The notes beneath the pieces were generated by a model. That model saw nothing but the letters and a program-made list of their open reading frames with translations, did not search any database and was not told the DNA's origin. A DNA stretch of 64,000 nucleotides, taken from NCBI RefSeq assembly GCF_006542355.1, contig NZ_CP038141.1:186001-250000 (forward strand), given 5' to 3'. Position 1 is the stretch's first letter, and every line of letters begins with the position of its first letter. Positions 23,625 through 32,356 of this stretch are shown here, piece by piece. This DNA comes from Swingsia samuiensis. GTDB taxonomy: Bacteria; Pseudomonadota; Alphaproteobacteria; Acetobacterales; Acetobacteraceae. The position numbers and the translations under genes were made by a program.

Positions 23625-25049
23625 TCAACCGAAAGGAGGACGACCTCCCGGCTTCCCCATTCCTTTCATTAAATCCGCCAAACCTCCGGGACCACCTGCA
23701 CCACCCATACCACGCATAAGGCCACCAAGACCCATTTTGCTAATGCGTTTCATCATGGTGGACATGTCATCAAACTGCTTGAGCAGACGGTTCACTTCCT
23801 GAACTGTTGTTCCTGACCCCGCAGCAATTCTTTTCTTACGGGAGGCTTTGATAATGGCAGGAGTTTTACGCTCCTGCTTGGTCATCGAAGAAATAATTGC
23901 CTTGTGACGCTTAAAGATTGACGTATCAATCTCTTTATCACCTAGCATTTCTTTGATTTTCCCCATCCCTGGCAGCATTCCCAAGATGCCAGTAATGGAG
24001 CCCATACGGTTTATCTGATCAATCTGAGAGACATAATCATCCAGATCAAACTTCCCCGCGAGCATTTTTTTCGCAACGCGCTCGCCTTCTTCCTGATCAA
24101 GCGTTTCAGCCGCTTTTTCAACAAGACCAGCAACGTCACCCAGCCCCAAAATACGTCCTGCGACGCGCTCTGGGTGGAATTCTTCTAAAGCTTCAAGTTT
24201 CTCACCTGAGCCCGTCAGCTTGATCGGCGCACCTGTGATTGCCTTCATGGACAGCGCCGCACCACCGCGCGCATCGCCATCCATTCGGCTCATGACGACG
24301 CCTGTAATACCAACCGCCTCATTAAAGGACTTCGCCGTATTAACCGCATCCTGACCGGTCATCGCATCGACAACCAAAAGCGTTTCCGCTGGTTGCGTTA
24401 CTGAGCGGATTTGCCGGACTTCATCCATCAAAGCTTCATCAATGGACAGACGACCCGCCGTATCGAGGATAACGACATCACATCCTTCAACGCGACCGAC
24501 ATCCAAAGCACGACGCGCAATCTCCACAGGAGACTGCCCAGCAATGATCGGCAAAGACGTTACCCGCCCCGTCAGACCATTTACACGCTCTGCCAATTGT
24601 TGGAGCTGCAATTGAGCGGCAGGACGCTGAACGTCCAAACTAGCCAGAAGAACCTTCTTTCCTTCACGGGAAGAAAGCCTTAATGCGATTTTACCAGATG
24701 TTGTTGTCTTACCAGACCCTTGTAAGCCCACCATCAAGACTGGAACAGGAGGGGCTGCTGAAAGGTTAAGCGGAACAGCGCCAGCGCCGCCCAATGCATC
24801 AATCAGTGCATCATTAACAATTTTCGCAACAGCTTGGCCTGGAGAGACACTATCAAGAACTTCATGCCCGACAGCACGTTCACGCACTTTATTAACAAAG
24901 TCACGCACGACTGGTAGCGCAACGTCCGCTTCCAGCATCGCGAGCCGGACTTCACGCATTGCTTCCGTAACATCTGCCTCGGAAAGCTTTCCATTCTTGG
25001 AAAGGCCTTCCAAAACACCGGACATCTTACCTGATAGTTGATCGAACAA
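23625..25049 (-). CDS. ffh: Signal recognition particle protein Ffh
   Basis: GTPase of the SRP that targets nascent membrane proteins with 4.5S RNA and FtsY. An N-domain helical bundle, the G domain (GLQGSGKTTTSGK, DTAGRLSIDEALM, TKMDG-equivalent SRMDGDARGGAAL) and the methionine-rich M domain (from about 330, with MLPGMGKIKEMLG) are intact. The start is TTG at 25049: the first residues FDQLSGKMSGVLEGL align with the normal Ffh N-terminus and AAGGTGA sits just upstream, while the next ATG would remove conserved sequence. 474 residues. Confidence 0.97.
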   Translation of the reverse strand: MFDQLSGKMSGVLEGLSKNGKLSEADVTEAMREVRLAMLEADVALPVVRDFVNKVRERAVGHEVLDSVSPGQAVAKIVNDALIDALGGAGAVPLNLSAAPPVPVLMVGLQGSGKTTTSGKIALRLSSREGKKVLLASLDVQRPAAQLQLQQLAERVNGLTGRVTSLPIIAGQSPVEIARRALDVGRVEGCDVVILDTAGRLSIDEALMDEVRQIRSVTQPAETLLVVDAMTGQDAVNTAKSFNEAVGITGVVMSRMDGDARGGAALSMKAITGAPIKLTGSGEKLEALEEFHPERVAGRILGLGDVAGLVEKAAETLDQEEGERVAKKMLAGKFDLDDYVSQIDQINRMGSITGILGMLPGMGKIKEMLGDKEIDTSIFKRHKAIISSMTKQERKTPAIIKASRKKRIAAGSGTTVQEVNRLLKQFDDMSTMMKRISKMGLGGLMRGMGGAGGPGGLADLMKGMGKPGGRPPFG

Positions 25050-25065
25050 CGGGTCACCTTATAGA

Positions 25066-25108
25066 CAACAAAAACACGCCACTGCGCGAGCCTTCGCGAG
25101 GTGGCGTG
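25066..25108 (-). terminator. Intrinsic terminator between the Spy-like gene and ffh
   Basis: Outer arms CACGCCAC / GTGGCGTG (25075-25082 and 25101-25108) with an inner CGCGA/TCGCG stem. On the minus strand it is followed by TTTTTG, so it ends the Spy-like transcript about 80 bases past its stop and isolates ffh. Confidence 0.88.
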
Positions 25109-25188
25109 TCCGAAAACAAGAAATCCTTACAACTGATCTTGTTTTAGGTCAAGCAAATAGAGCCTCACCTGCTGAATGACTTTCTTTA

Positions 25189-25686
25189 TTAAAGCGCTCC
25201 AGGAGGCTCACTCGCAGAAGGTGGAGCAATCAAGGCATCAATCTGCTTATGCAGTTCTTTAACTTTACGCATCGCCTCAATGGCTTGCTTACGCTGCTCA
25301 GGCGTTAAAATATCGTGTATCTTCTCCTGAACTTCCAAGCGACTACGAGCCTCTTGCTCATAAAGAACCGCCTCTTGATGCAACAACTCATTTAAAGAAG
25401 CGTGATCGAGTTCACCATCTGCATATAATGCAGCATTCATTTTTTCACGAACTGTTCTTAACTTTTCATGTACAATTTGACTTTGCTCGTGAGCCAAGTG
25501 CAGTACGCCATGTAACTCAGCTTTTTGTTGCTCGTTCAGTTTTACACTTGCTGGCAATGGAGGAAAAGGATGACCCATCATCATTTCTCCCCCACCCATT
25601 GAACACGCACGTGCATCAGATACGGAAGCCCCCATTCCCAGCACAAGCATTGCCGATAGAAAAACGCTACGCGTTGATAATCTCAT
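25189..25686 (-). CDS. Spy/CpxP-like periplasmic protein
   Basis: 165 residues with a signal peptide (MRLSTRSVFLSAMLVLGMGASVSDARA) and an all-helical mature part containing the LTxxQ-type motifs VKLNEQQKAEL and DILTPEQRKQAIEAM. The family includes the chaperone Spy, CpxP and metal-sensing CnrX-like proteins; a Met-rich patch (SMGGGEMMMGHPF) follows the signal and could bind metal, which is inference. Single gene with its own terminator. Confidence 0.82.
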   Translation of the reverse strand: MRLSTRSVFLSAMLVLGMGASVSDARACSMGGGEMMMGHPFPPLPASVKLNEQQKAELHGVLHLAHEQSQIVHEKLRTVREKMNAALYADGELDHASLNELLHQEAVLYEQEARSRLEVQEKIHDILTPEQRKQAIEAMRKVKELHKQIDALIAPPSASEPPGAL

Positions 25687-25831
25687 GGTTTATCCCTCCT
25701 TCAAACAAACAATTAAAAAGCAACCTCACTATGGCACAAGAATATGTTACAAAAATCCCCCCTTTCTGTTTCAAAAAGTAAATTTTTCATGGCATTATTA
25801 TGAAAATATTACATTTTTATAAAAAGAGTGG

Positions 25832-25857
25832 TTGACGCCAAAGCATTCTCATAGCAT
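25832..25857 (+). promoter_or_regulatory. Possible promoter of tRNA-Ser
   Basis: TTGACG at 25832 followed after 14 bases by TAGCAT, about 60 bases before the tRNA. The spacing is shorter than usual, so this is tentative. Confidence 0.3.
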
Positions 25858-25917
25858 GAAGCCTCTACAGCATCCTGTTTTATCAGGGTCGACTCTTGGG
25901 GTTCCCTCAAAGAGTTA

Positions 25918-26008
<91 letters not shown>

Positions 26009-26023
26009 TGATCTTGAAGTTAC

Positions 26024-27223
26024 TCACTTACTAATGTGAGCATACTCCGTAGACCACTTAACTTTTGATTGAGTAACCAAATTTTCAAAAGAAACTGTTG
26101 ATAAATTATTCTCATCATATCCATGAATATAAACAGTTCCGCTATCAATATTAATATTCTTGAACAAAATATCTTTATACAAAGGAATATCGCTTCCTTC
26201 GTCCTTCTGATCATAATGCGTATCTAAAAAAATCGGCCATGGAGTATGACATATATACAAATTCTCATAAACGATATGCTCTACCTTACCACCACGCGTT
26301 GCATTACTCTTAATACGAACTCCCCACTTCGCTCCATCAATCGTCACGTCCTTAACTAGGATATCGTGTACGCCACCCATTGTTTCACTACCGATTGAAA
26401 GACCGTGCCCCCAGTAAAACTGGCTATCCAGAATTGACATATGATGGCTTGCCCCACTTCGGCCTGCCTTAATAGCAATATTATCATCCCCTGTTCGGAT
26501 AATACTATGTGCAATCGTAATGTCATGCGACGAGATCGGATCTATCCCATCTGTATTACGAGCATCTGCGGGCGTATCTATCGTCACTCCCCATAGGGTT
26601 ACTCCTGCACTTTGGTTAATCACAACATGAAAATTCGGGGAGTTCTTGATGGTGATATACCCCAGCGTAAAATCACGCACATGATCTAGCGTAATTAACC
26701 GAGGAGCATTTTGCTTTAAGTCTTCGTTTTGAGCACTTCGAGCAAGCTGCCACCACGTTAATGATGAGCCGAACATAGGCTTATCACCCTGCCCCTCTAT
26801 CGTCCCTTTCCCAATCAACCCGCCACCACGCGTATGTTGAAACAGCAAAAATGGTCGACAAGCATTTCCTTTTTCATCGAGCTTACCACATAAGCCCGTA
26901 CCACGATCATATGTCAGCGGATCAGACGTTGCGACCAACGTCGCATCTTGATCAACCCATAAAAAAACGCCAGACGTTACCGTTAATGGGGCACTCACAA
27001 AACGCCCATGCCTTAAACGAAGAGCAGAACCAGAAGGGCAATCATCAAGAACTGATTGTAGGCGGCCTACATCAGCAGGAACAAGTTCTGCACATATCTG
27101 ACGAGGCCACGACGGCGGCTTTACATCACGCCGATCTTGCGCAGAAGCAGACGCACCAAGACCACTCAATTGAAGCACAGTCAAGAAACATAAACTTGGT
27201 AAAATAGACTTAAACATCATCAT
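26024..27223 (-). CDS. Secreted glycoside hydrolase family 28 (polygalacturonase-like)
   Basis: 399 residues with a signal peptide (LPSLCFLTVLQLSGLGASASAQ) and a right-handed parallel beta-helix. The GH28 catalytic signatures are intact: NTDGIDP, GDDNIAIKAG, GHGLSIGSE and RIKS, supplying the three Asp and the His, Arg and Lys of the family. It should hydrolyse galacturonan-type pectin at or outside the cell surface. Three in-frame ATGs occur at the start. It lies downstream of the T6SS signalling genes on the same strand, 62 bases after the response regulator, but its role suggests an independent unit. Confidence 0.9.
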   Translation of the reverse strand: MMMFKSILPSLCFLTVLQLSGLGASASAQDRRDVKPPSWPRQICAELVPADVGRLQSVLDDCPSGSALRLRHGRFVSAPLTVTSGVFLWVDQDATLVATSDPLTYDRGTGLCGKLDEKGNACRPFLLFQHTRGGGLIGKGTIEGQGDKPMFGSSLTWWQLARSAQNEDLKQNAPRLITLDHVRDFTLGYITIKNSPNFHVVINQSAGVTLWGVTIDTPADARNTDGIDPISSHDITIAHSIIRTGDDNIAIKAGRSGASHHMSILDSQFYWGHGLSIGSETMGGVHDILVKDVTIDGAKWGVRIKSNATRGGKVEHIVYENLYICHTPWPIFLDTHYDQKDEGSDIPLYKDILFKNINIDSGTVYIHGYDENNLSTVSFENLVTQSKVKWSTEYAHISK

Positions 27224-27285
27224 TGCATTGCTTTACCCTGCCAATCCCTTGCCTGAATGACATTATTACAATGACAACACTATAT

Positions 27286-28065
27286 TCAGCTTACAACATC
27301 TAACGTAAACACATATCCCAAACCACGATCGGTTCGAATAATATCACGCCCTCTCAACCCATTGACACTGCCCCGATCAAAGCGACGACGCAAACGCAAA
27401 ATTTGAACATCCACACTCCTATCATAAACATCTTCATGAATACGTGTAGCATTCAAAAGATACTCCCGCGAAAGCGGACGGCCAGGAGCGTTCAAAAACG
27501 CCACCAACAGTGTGAAATCACCTTTCGTTAACTTAACAACACGCCCTGATGGGTCCTTTAAAACACGAGAGCGTTTGTCCAACTCCCATTTTCCAAAACG
27601 ATAAATTCGATTAACAGATGTGTCTTCAGAGTATTTTTCATCCGGAATAGATTTTTGTATTTGTTCTTTCTCTTCTTTTGCCTGACAGAATTTCTCGTAC
27701 CGGCGGCCCAAGGCTCTAATTCTAGCCAAGAGCTCTCTTGGCCCAAACGGCTTAATCAAATAATCATCTGCACCCAATTCAAGACCAATGACGCGATCCA
27801 TTTCTGATACATGGTGACCAGTCATCAAAATAATCGGAGCATCTGTTTTTTCACGTAAAAAACGCATTACATCAATGCCGTTTACGGTGCCAAGCTGCAA
27901 ATCCAACACGATGATCCATTGCGACCAATCTGGATCAATTCCCTCTAAATCTTCCAATCCACTTGCTGAAAAAACCTGTAATCCATTCAAAAGCAAATAT
28001 TGTGCAATGGCTGATCGGAATTCATTATTATCATCGATCAACAAGACCGATTGTTTCGTTTCCAT
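27286..28065 (-). CDS. OmpR/PhoB-type response regulator
   Basis: 259 residues: an N-terminal receiver (LLIDDNNEF acidic pair, phospho-acceptor Asp in IVLDLQLG, Thr in ILMTGHH, Lys in YLIKPFGPREL) and a C-terminal winged-helix DNA-binding domain (from about 155). The linker is long and charged (KEEKEQIQKS...). All phosphotransfer residues are present, so it is a canonical transcription regulator. It is the last gene of the T6SS-linked signalling set; the histidine kinase at 32.4-34.0 kb is the only kinase nearby and the likely partner. Targets are unknown. Confidence 0.92.
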   Translation of the reverse strand: METKQSVLLIDDNNEFRSAIAQYLLLNGLQVFSASGLEDLEGIDPDWSQWIIVLDLQLGTVNGIDVMRFLREKTDAPIILMTGHHVSEMDRVIGLELGADDYLIKPFGPRELLARIRALGRRYEKFCQAKEEKEQIQKSIPDEKYSEDTSVNRIYRFGKWELDKRSRVLKDPSGRVVKLTKGDFTLLVAFLNAPGRPLSREYLLNATRIHEDVYDRSVDVQILRLRRRFDRGSVNGLRGRDIIRTDRGLGYVFTLDVVS

Positions 28066-28112
28066 TCCCTAAACACCCAATTATTTTTTACAATTAATTT
28101 TATTATGACCTC

Positions 28113-28826
28113 TTATGGCCTCACTACTGTTACAACAGACACATTATCACGCGCACGACGTCGTAAGGCCGTGGCTAAAAGTGCTTCTGCAACATCTCCA
28201 TCCTGCTCTAAAATAAATGCTATTTCATCATCATCCATTGTTTTCATAAGGCCATCACTACATAACAAAAAGCGATCGCCTGGCAGCACTGTCCCTGTCC
28301 TTTTATCAAGCTGAAAGTCGTCCTCCATCCCACCTGCTGCACGCGTAATAATATTCGCTTGAGGATGATTTTTCCCTTCATCTGGTGAAAGAGTTCCTGC
28401 ATCAATCATTTGCTGGACCAACGTATGATCATGCGTAAGCTGAATAAGCTCCCCTTTACGCAGCATATAGATACGTGAATCGCCAACCCATAACGCTACG
28501 AAATAATCACCTGCCAAAAGAAGAACGACAACGGTTGTTACTGCGCCCTCACCGTTCTCATCTGCGAATTTTCGCAATCTTTTATGCGCATCTCCCACCG
28601 CATGTCGAATAGCGGCAAGCCGTTGATCTACAGGAATACCGGCCGGCAACCGGGCGATTGCATCCATAACCGTTGTTGATGCAAGTTTACCGCCCGTATG
28701 TCCTCCCGCTCCATCGGCAACAGCATACACACCAATATCCGGCCTACATATCAGTGCATCCTGATTTTCCGAACGGAATGGCCCTTTATCGGTCGCGCTA
28801 TAACTATATTCTGACAGTATCGCCAT
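28113..28826 (-). CDS. pppA: PP2C-family Ser/Thr protein phosphatase (PppA-like)
   Basis: 237-residue soluble phosphatase with the metal-binding motifs AVADGAGGHTGGKLAS, LWVGDSRIYMLR, LLCSDGLMK and RDNVSVVTV. In T6SS clusters such enzymes (PppA) dephosphorylate the FHA protein and oppose the Ser/Thr kinase. The kinase gene is immediately upstream on the same strand, supporting that role. The 110-base gap to it contains a 13-bp hairpin that could reduce phosphatase expression relative to kinase. Confidence 0.92.
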   Translation of the reverse strand: MAILSEYSYSATDKGPFRSENQDALICRPDIGVYAVADGAGGHTGGKLASTTVMDAIARLPAGIPVDQRLAAIRHAVGDAHKRLRKFADENGEGAVTTVVVLLLAGDYFVALWVGDSRIYMLRKGELIQLTHDHTLVQQMIDAGTLSPDEGKNHPQANIITRAAGGMEDDFQLDKRTGTVLPGDRFLLCSDGLMKTMDDDEIAFILEQDGDVAEALLATALRRRARDNVSVVTVVRP

Positions 28827-28921
28827 GGATTAAGTTATAGCTCAACACACGTTGCCAAAGAAACTCATACGCATCGACATCATCCCTTTCAGAGACATCC
28901 TCTTAAAATATCACGTCTTTT

Positions 28922-28950
28922 CGCGAGTGAAGTATGTTACTTCACTCGCG
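28922..28950 (-). promoter_or_regulatory. 13-bp perfect hairpin at the kinase stop codon
   Basis: Arms CGCGAGTGAAGTA / TACTTCACTCGCG with a 3-base loop. The minus-strand kinase stop codon lies across the loop edge. No T tract follows, so it is not a classical terminator; it could protect the kinase mRNA 3' end or attenuate transcription into the phosphatase gene. Confidence 0.6.
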
Positions 28951-30388
28951 TCAAGTTCTGGAATGTATTCGTCCCATGAACATACCGCAAAAAAGCTTCC
29001 CTCTCATTGGCATGTTGAATAAAATTAGCACAATCTTCGATCAACGCCTCAGGGTGAGATTCTTTCCAAAACCGTTCAACGACAAGAGGACCAATAGGAC
29101 CAATAACCCTTGTCAAACACTGCGCTGTCCAATTCAGCCATGCTATTTGCTCATCTTCATGAGCCTCATGGGACGGACTTGTGTCATACCCGCCCGCAAT
29201 ACTCTCACTTCCTGTACCCTCCGCTACAGATACAGCTTCTTCTGGAGATACTTGCTCTCCTACGTGAGGGGCTGATTCTTGTGCCAGTTTTGCATGCAAA
29301 TCATCCAACACCATAACTTCTGTTGGATCATCATCCTCATCAGACAGAGCGGCTTGCTTTACTCCCCCACCCGGATGAACCTGGTGTGATACCTCTTCAA
29401 CACGCTCAGGCAATGGTGCAACAAGAGTATCATCATCGTCATCAGCGGAAGGGGCACTTTTATGTGCTGAAAACTGTTTTTCTTCAGACTGCTTTTGAGA
29501 CTGCGCCACTTTCTCCGCAAGGTCGGCGGGGATAGGCGTAATGCGTGATGCAGAAGAGCCAGAAATCTCTTCAAGGACATACGCAAAAGCACGCGCATTC
29601 TCAAATCGATCCGCAGGTTTTTTCGCTAAAGCCCGATCAATGGCTTCAACTAGAGCTGGGGTTAAATCACTCCGTATATTCTGAAGAGGCTCATGGGGCT
29701 TATTCAAAATAGAAATGATCGTATCTGTATAACTTGCTCCCGTGAAGGGCTTACGCCCAGCGAGCATCTCATACATGACACACCCTAAAGAGAACAGGTC
29801 AGAGCGCCCATCAAGCTCTCCTCCCATGCACTGCTCAGGGGACATATAACTCGGCGTACCAATCAGCAAAGGCGTCATGGTTTGCTCAGTGCTGCTTAGA
29901 CGAGAAATACCAAAATCAGTGATTTTAAGTTTAGATTCCGTCGTCAGCAAAATATTAGGCGGCTTAACATCCCGATGCACAATGCCCAGACTATGTGCAT
30001 AATTCAAAGCATTTAAAGCCTGCAATGCAATCGGGATAACATCGCTTTCTTTCCACTGAGTTCCCCGTGGAAGAGCCTGTTGAAGCCCCACTCCATCAAC
30101 ATACTCCATAACCAAATATGGATTATTTTCATGGAAAGAGAAATCATACAGATTAACGATATTCTGGTGTAAACACCGCCCTGCAATTTTGGCTTCATTT
30201 AAAAAGCGCGCGAAATAATTCTCGCGCTCTTCTCCTTCAAGCAAATCAGCACGGATTAGCTTAATCCCAACCGGCCGATCAATCTGCTCGTCATACCCTT
30301 TATAAACAATGCCCATCGCTCCACGACCAAGCACGCTATCAATTCGAAAGCGCCCGATCCTTTGTGGAATATCGTGTGATGCTGTCAT
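28937..30388 (-). CDS. ppkA: Ser/Thr protein kinase (PpkA-like), T6SS-linked
   Basis: 483 residues. The Hanks-type kinase domain (about 13-275) has every key residue: GRGAMGIVYKG loop, Lys-43, catalytic HRDVKPPN (Asp-140), DFG at 158-160 and GTPSYMSPEQ. The rest is an acidic disordered stretch (about 290-410) and a helical C-terminal region. No membrane segment is seen, unlike Pseudomonas PpkA, so sensing may depend on the neighbouring membrane protein. Known role of the family: threonine phosphorylation of FHA or TssL to switch on the T6SS. ATGA overlap with the upstream DUF3365 gene. Confidence 0.92.
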   Translation of the reverse strand: MTASHDIPQRIGRFRIDSVLGRGAMGIVYKGYDEQIDRPVGIKLIRADLLEGEERENYFARFLNEAKIAGRCLHQNIVNLYDFSFHENNPYLVMEYVDGVGLQQALPRGTQWKESDVIPIALQALNALNYAHSLGIVHRDVKPPNILLTTESKLKITDFGISRLSSTEQTMTPLLIGTPSYMSPEQCMGGELDGRSDLFSLGCVMYEMLAGRKPFTGASYTDTIISILNKPHEPLQNIRSDLTPALVEAIDRALAKKPADRFENARAFAYVLEEISGSSASRITPIPADLAEKVAQSQKQSEEKQFSAHKSAPSADDDDDTLVAPLPERVEEVSHQVHPGGGVKQAALSDEDDDPTEVMVLDDLHAKLAQESAPHVGEQVSPEEAVSVAEGTGSESIAGGYDTSPSHEAHEDEQIAWLNWTAQCLTRVIGPIGPLVVERFWKESHPEALIEDCANFIQHANEREAFLRYVHGTNTFQNLTRVK

Positions 30389-31233
30389 GATTTAACCAAC
30401 TCAATGGCGCTTTCCATGCTTCGACGCAAGCGATTGAAGGATTGTGCTAAAGCACCTACCTCATCTTTCGATTGGGTCTTGAATTCCTCAACGCCTTTTT
30501 CACCCATCGAAACACGTTCAGCAATGGCCGTCATCCGCTGTAATGGACGCAGCAGCAAAAACTCAATCAATGCACAGGCAACAGCCCAACAGATAAGCAA
30601 AATGATGGCCGGTAATATCCGCCCCGAAACGGCAACGGGTGTTAACGGCACAGAAGCAATAGTAGCTCCAACCACTTCTCCATTCTGCCGGTTAAACCCT
30701 TGCGCTCCACCAAATGTATCACGAATGGCTTCAGGCGCCTGCTCTCGTGACGAATAACACGTAGCACAAACCCCTTCCGTCATTTTCAACGGAACGACAT
30801 AGGCAAGAACATTCCCTGGACGAATTTCGGTAAAAGGCTGCCTACCGCCCGGCGCACGAAGACGGGTAATCATATCCCTCTCCCAAGGATTGGGCGTATC
30901 GTCTGGACCTGTCGCATCCAAAACAACACGACGCAGCCCATAGCCTGGTAATGCTTTTCCAATCTGACGGCCTTGCGTTTCTACCGCATAAAAACCCGCA
31001 CTTTGTGGAATAAAAACCATTCGGTTTTGCATAGCACTATCAAGCAACGGCGTAATTTCTTGACGCGTATACTGATCCGCGACATCAGCCTGCGCAACCA
31101 TGAGCTCTGCCACCCGCTTCGCTGAAGCGATACTGGCAGCGTGATCGCTATGTGACATACTGCTTAGCAGCACGAGATAAGCTCCTACACTCACAGCACC
31201 CAATGCCGAGTATATCTTCAAACGAAGCGTCAT
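30385..31233 (-). CDS. DUF3365 (Tll0287-like)-HAMP membrane sensor
   Basis: 282 residues: an N-terminal membrane segment (about 5-25), a periplasmic DUF3365/Tll0287-like domain (about 30-200) with a CxxC motif at 156-159 (GVCATCYSS), a second membrane segment (about 205-228) and a HAMP domain starting at LRPLQRMTAIAERV. It has no kinase or other output domain, so any signal must pass to a partner, plausibly the Ser/Thr kinase whose ATG overlaps its stop. Many family members carry CxxCH here; this one has Tyr, so covalent haem is doubtful and thiol redox sensing is an alternative. A GTG start at 31248 is also possible. Confidence 0.8.
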   Translation of the reverse strand: MTLRLKIYSALGAVSVGAYLVLLSSMSHSDHAASIASAKRVAELMVAQADVADQYTRQEITPLLDSAMQNRMVFIPQSAGFYAVETQGRQIGKALPGYGLRRVVLDATGPDDTPNPWERDMITRLRAPGGRQPFTEIRPGNVLAYVVPLKMTEGVCATCYSSREQAPEAIRDTFGGAQGFNRQNGEVVGATIASVPLTPVAVSGRILPAIILLICWAVACALIEFLLLRPLQRMTAIAERVSMGEKGVEEFKTQSKDEVGALAQSFNRLRRSMESAIELVKS

Positions 31234-31237
31234 TGTC

Positions 31238-32356
31238 TTATTTTCCACCCGTCAACGTGGTTTGTTCATCTGCTGTTAGTTTACCCGTTACTGGGTGACC
31301 AACCTTTTTCTGATAATCACGAATAGCACGCACAGTAGCAGCATTGTTAAACCCAGATACCTGACCGTGATAATAGCCATTTGCCAACAAACCAAGCTGC
31401 GCCTGATGCAACTCTGGATTAGGCTTATAATGTTTTACAAGCCGACGAACCGCCTTCGGATGAGGAGCTGGTTTCGGAGCTGCTACATGAGCTACATTTG
31501 CATTAGAAGCTTGTGGCTGTGTGGATGCAGAGGTTGCTGCGTGATTGTCTGCCTGTTTTTCAGGAGCCGGTGTAGGCTTTTCTACAGGTTGCTGAGGAGC
31601 CGGAACTTCCTTTGCTGGCTGAGGCGGCACAGCTGGAGCATGTTGTTCCACTACAGGAGCAGATGGTTGAGCGCTTCCCGCTGGCACACCCAAAAATGAT
31701 GCAAACATAACATCACCATGGCCTTTTGCCGCAGCTGTCAAACGATGGACTAAAGATGCTGTGTCTGTTGAATGTTCTACCGAGAGCAAACGTGATGTAT
31801 TCGCTGGAGCAGCATTCGTCCATTGATCGCCTGCTTCAGAAGAAATAGTCGCGCCAGGGAGTGCGGATATATCCAGTGCCGTCAAGCTTCCTGGGCCAGC
31901 GACACGTGAAAATGTATCTGCACTTACGCCTTTACGGCTCAAATCAGATGTTGCAGCAGACAAATCAGCAGGAGCGATAAAAAGCTGACCATCCAAAGCC
32001 ATACCTTCACCACACACGACAACCATTTTCGGACCAGTACCACCTTGGTTGGCAACTTGCGAAAGCACCATCCGCAATGCATCTGCTGTTGGAACAGCCG
32101 GGCGTGAGGTTGGAATACCAATGCTATCTAAAGCATTACGCAACTCAACAAGAGATGAAGAGCATGCCGTTTGTTGATCGCTTTTTCCTGCGTAAAGATC
32201 AATCAGCGTAACAAGCGAAGGCTTAGCCATTGCCTGACTGGTTACTAAAAACGCGCCACCTGCCAAAAAGGAAAGCATCGCACGACGCAAAGCGCTTTTC
32301 GGACATATAACCCGAGACGCTTGTGTTAAAGCCGTAATCTGACGCGTAAAACTCAC
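31238..32356 (-). CDS. Exported peptidoglycan-binding protein with a degenerate caspase-like region
   Basis: 372 residues from a GTG that overlaps the histidine kinase stop (GTGA). A signal sequence (MLSFLAGGAFLVTSQAMA) is followed by a domain at about 47-200 that resembles caspase-like (C14) folds: MVVVCGEGMALDGQLFIAPADL would match the GHG strand and LTALDIS the DAC strand. Both catalytic residues appear lost (His to Glu-117, Cys to Ser-164). Then come a Pro/Ala-rich linker (about 220-310) and a C-terminal peptidoglycan_binding_1 domain (about 318-370: LGLLANGYYHGQVSGFNNAA). The caspase relation is an inference from pattern only; the signal peptide and PG-binding domain are clear. Confidence 0.72.
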   Translation of the reverse strand: MSFTRQITALTQASRVICPKSALRRAMLSFLAGGAFLVTSQAMAKPSLVTLIDLYAGKSDQQTACSSSLVELRNALDSIGIPTSRPAVPTADALRMVLSQVANQGGTGPKMVVVCGEGMALDGQLFIAPADLSAATSDLSRKGVSADTFSRVAGPGSLTALDISALPGATISSEAGDQWTNAAPANTSRLLSVEHSTDTASLVHRLTAAAKGHGDVMFASFLGVPAGSAQPSAPVVEQHAPAVPPQPAKEVPAPQQPVEKPTPAPEKQADNHAATSASTQPQASNANVAHVAAPKPAPHPKAVRRLVKHYKPNPELHQAQLGLLANGYYHGQVSGFNNAATVRAIRDYQKKVGHPVTGKLTADEQTTLTGGK

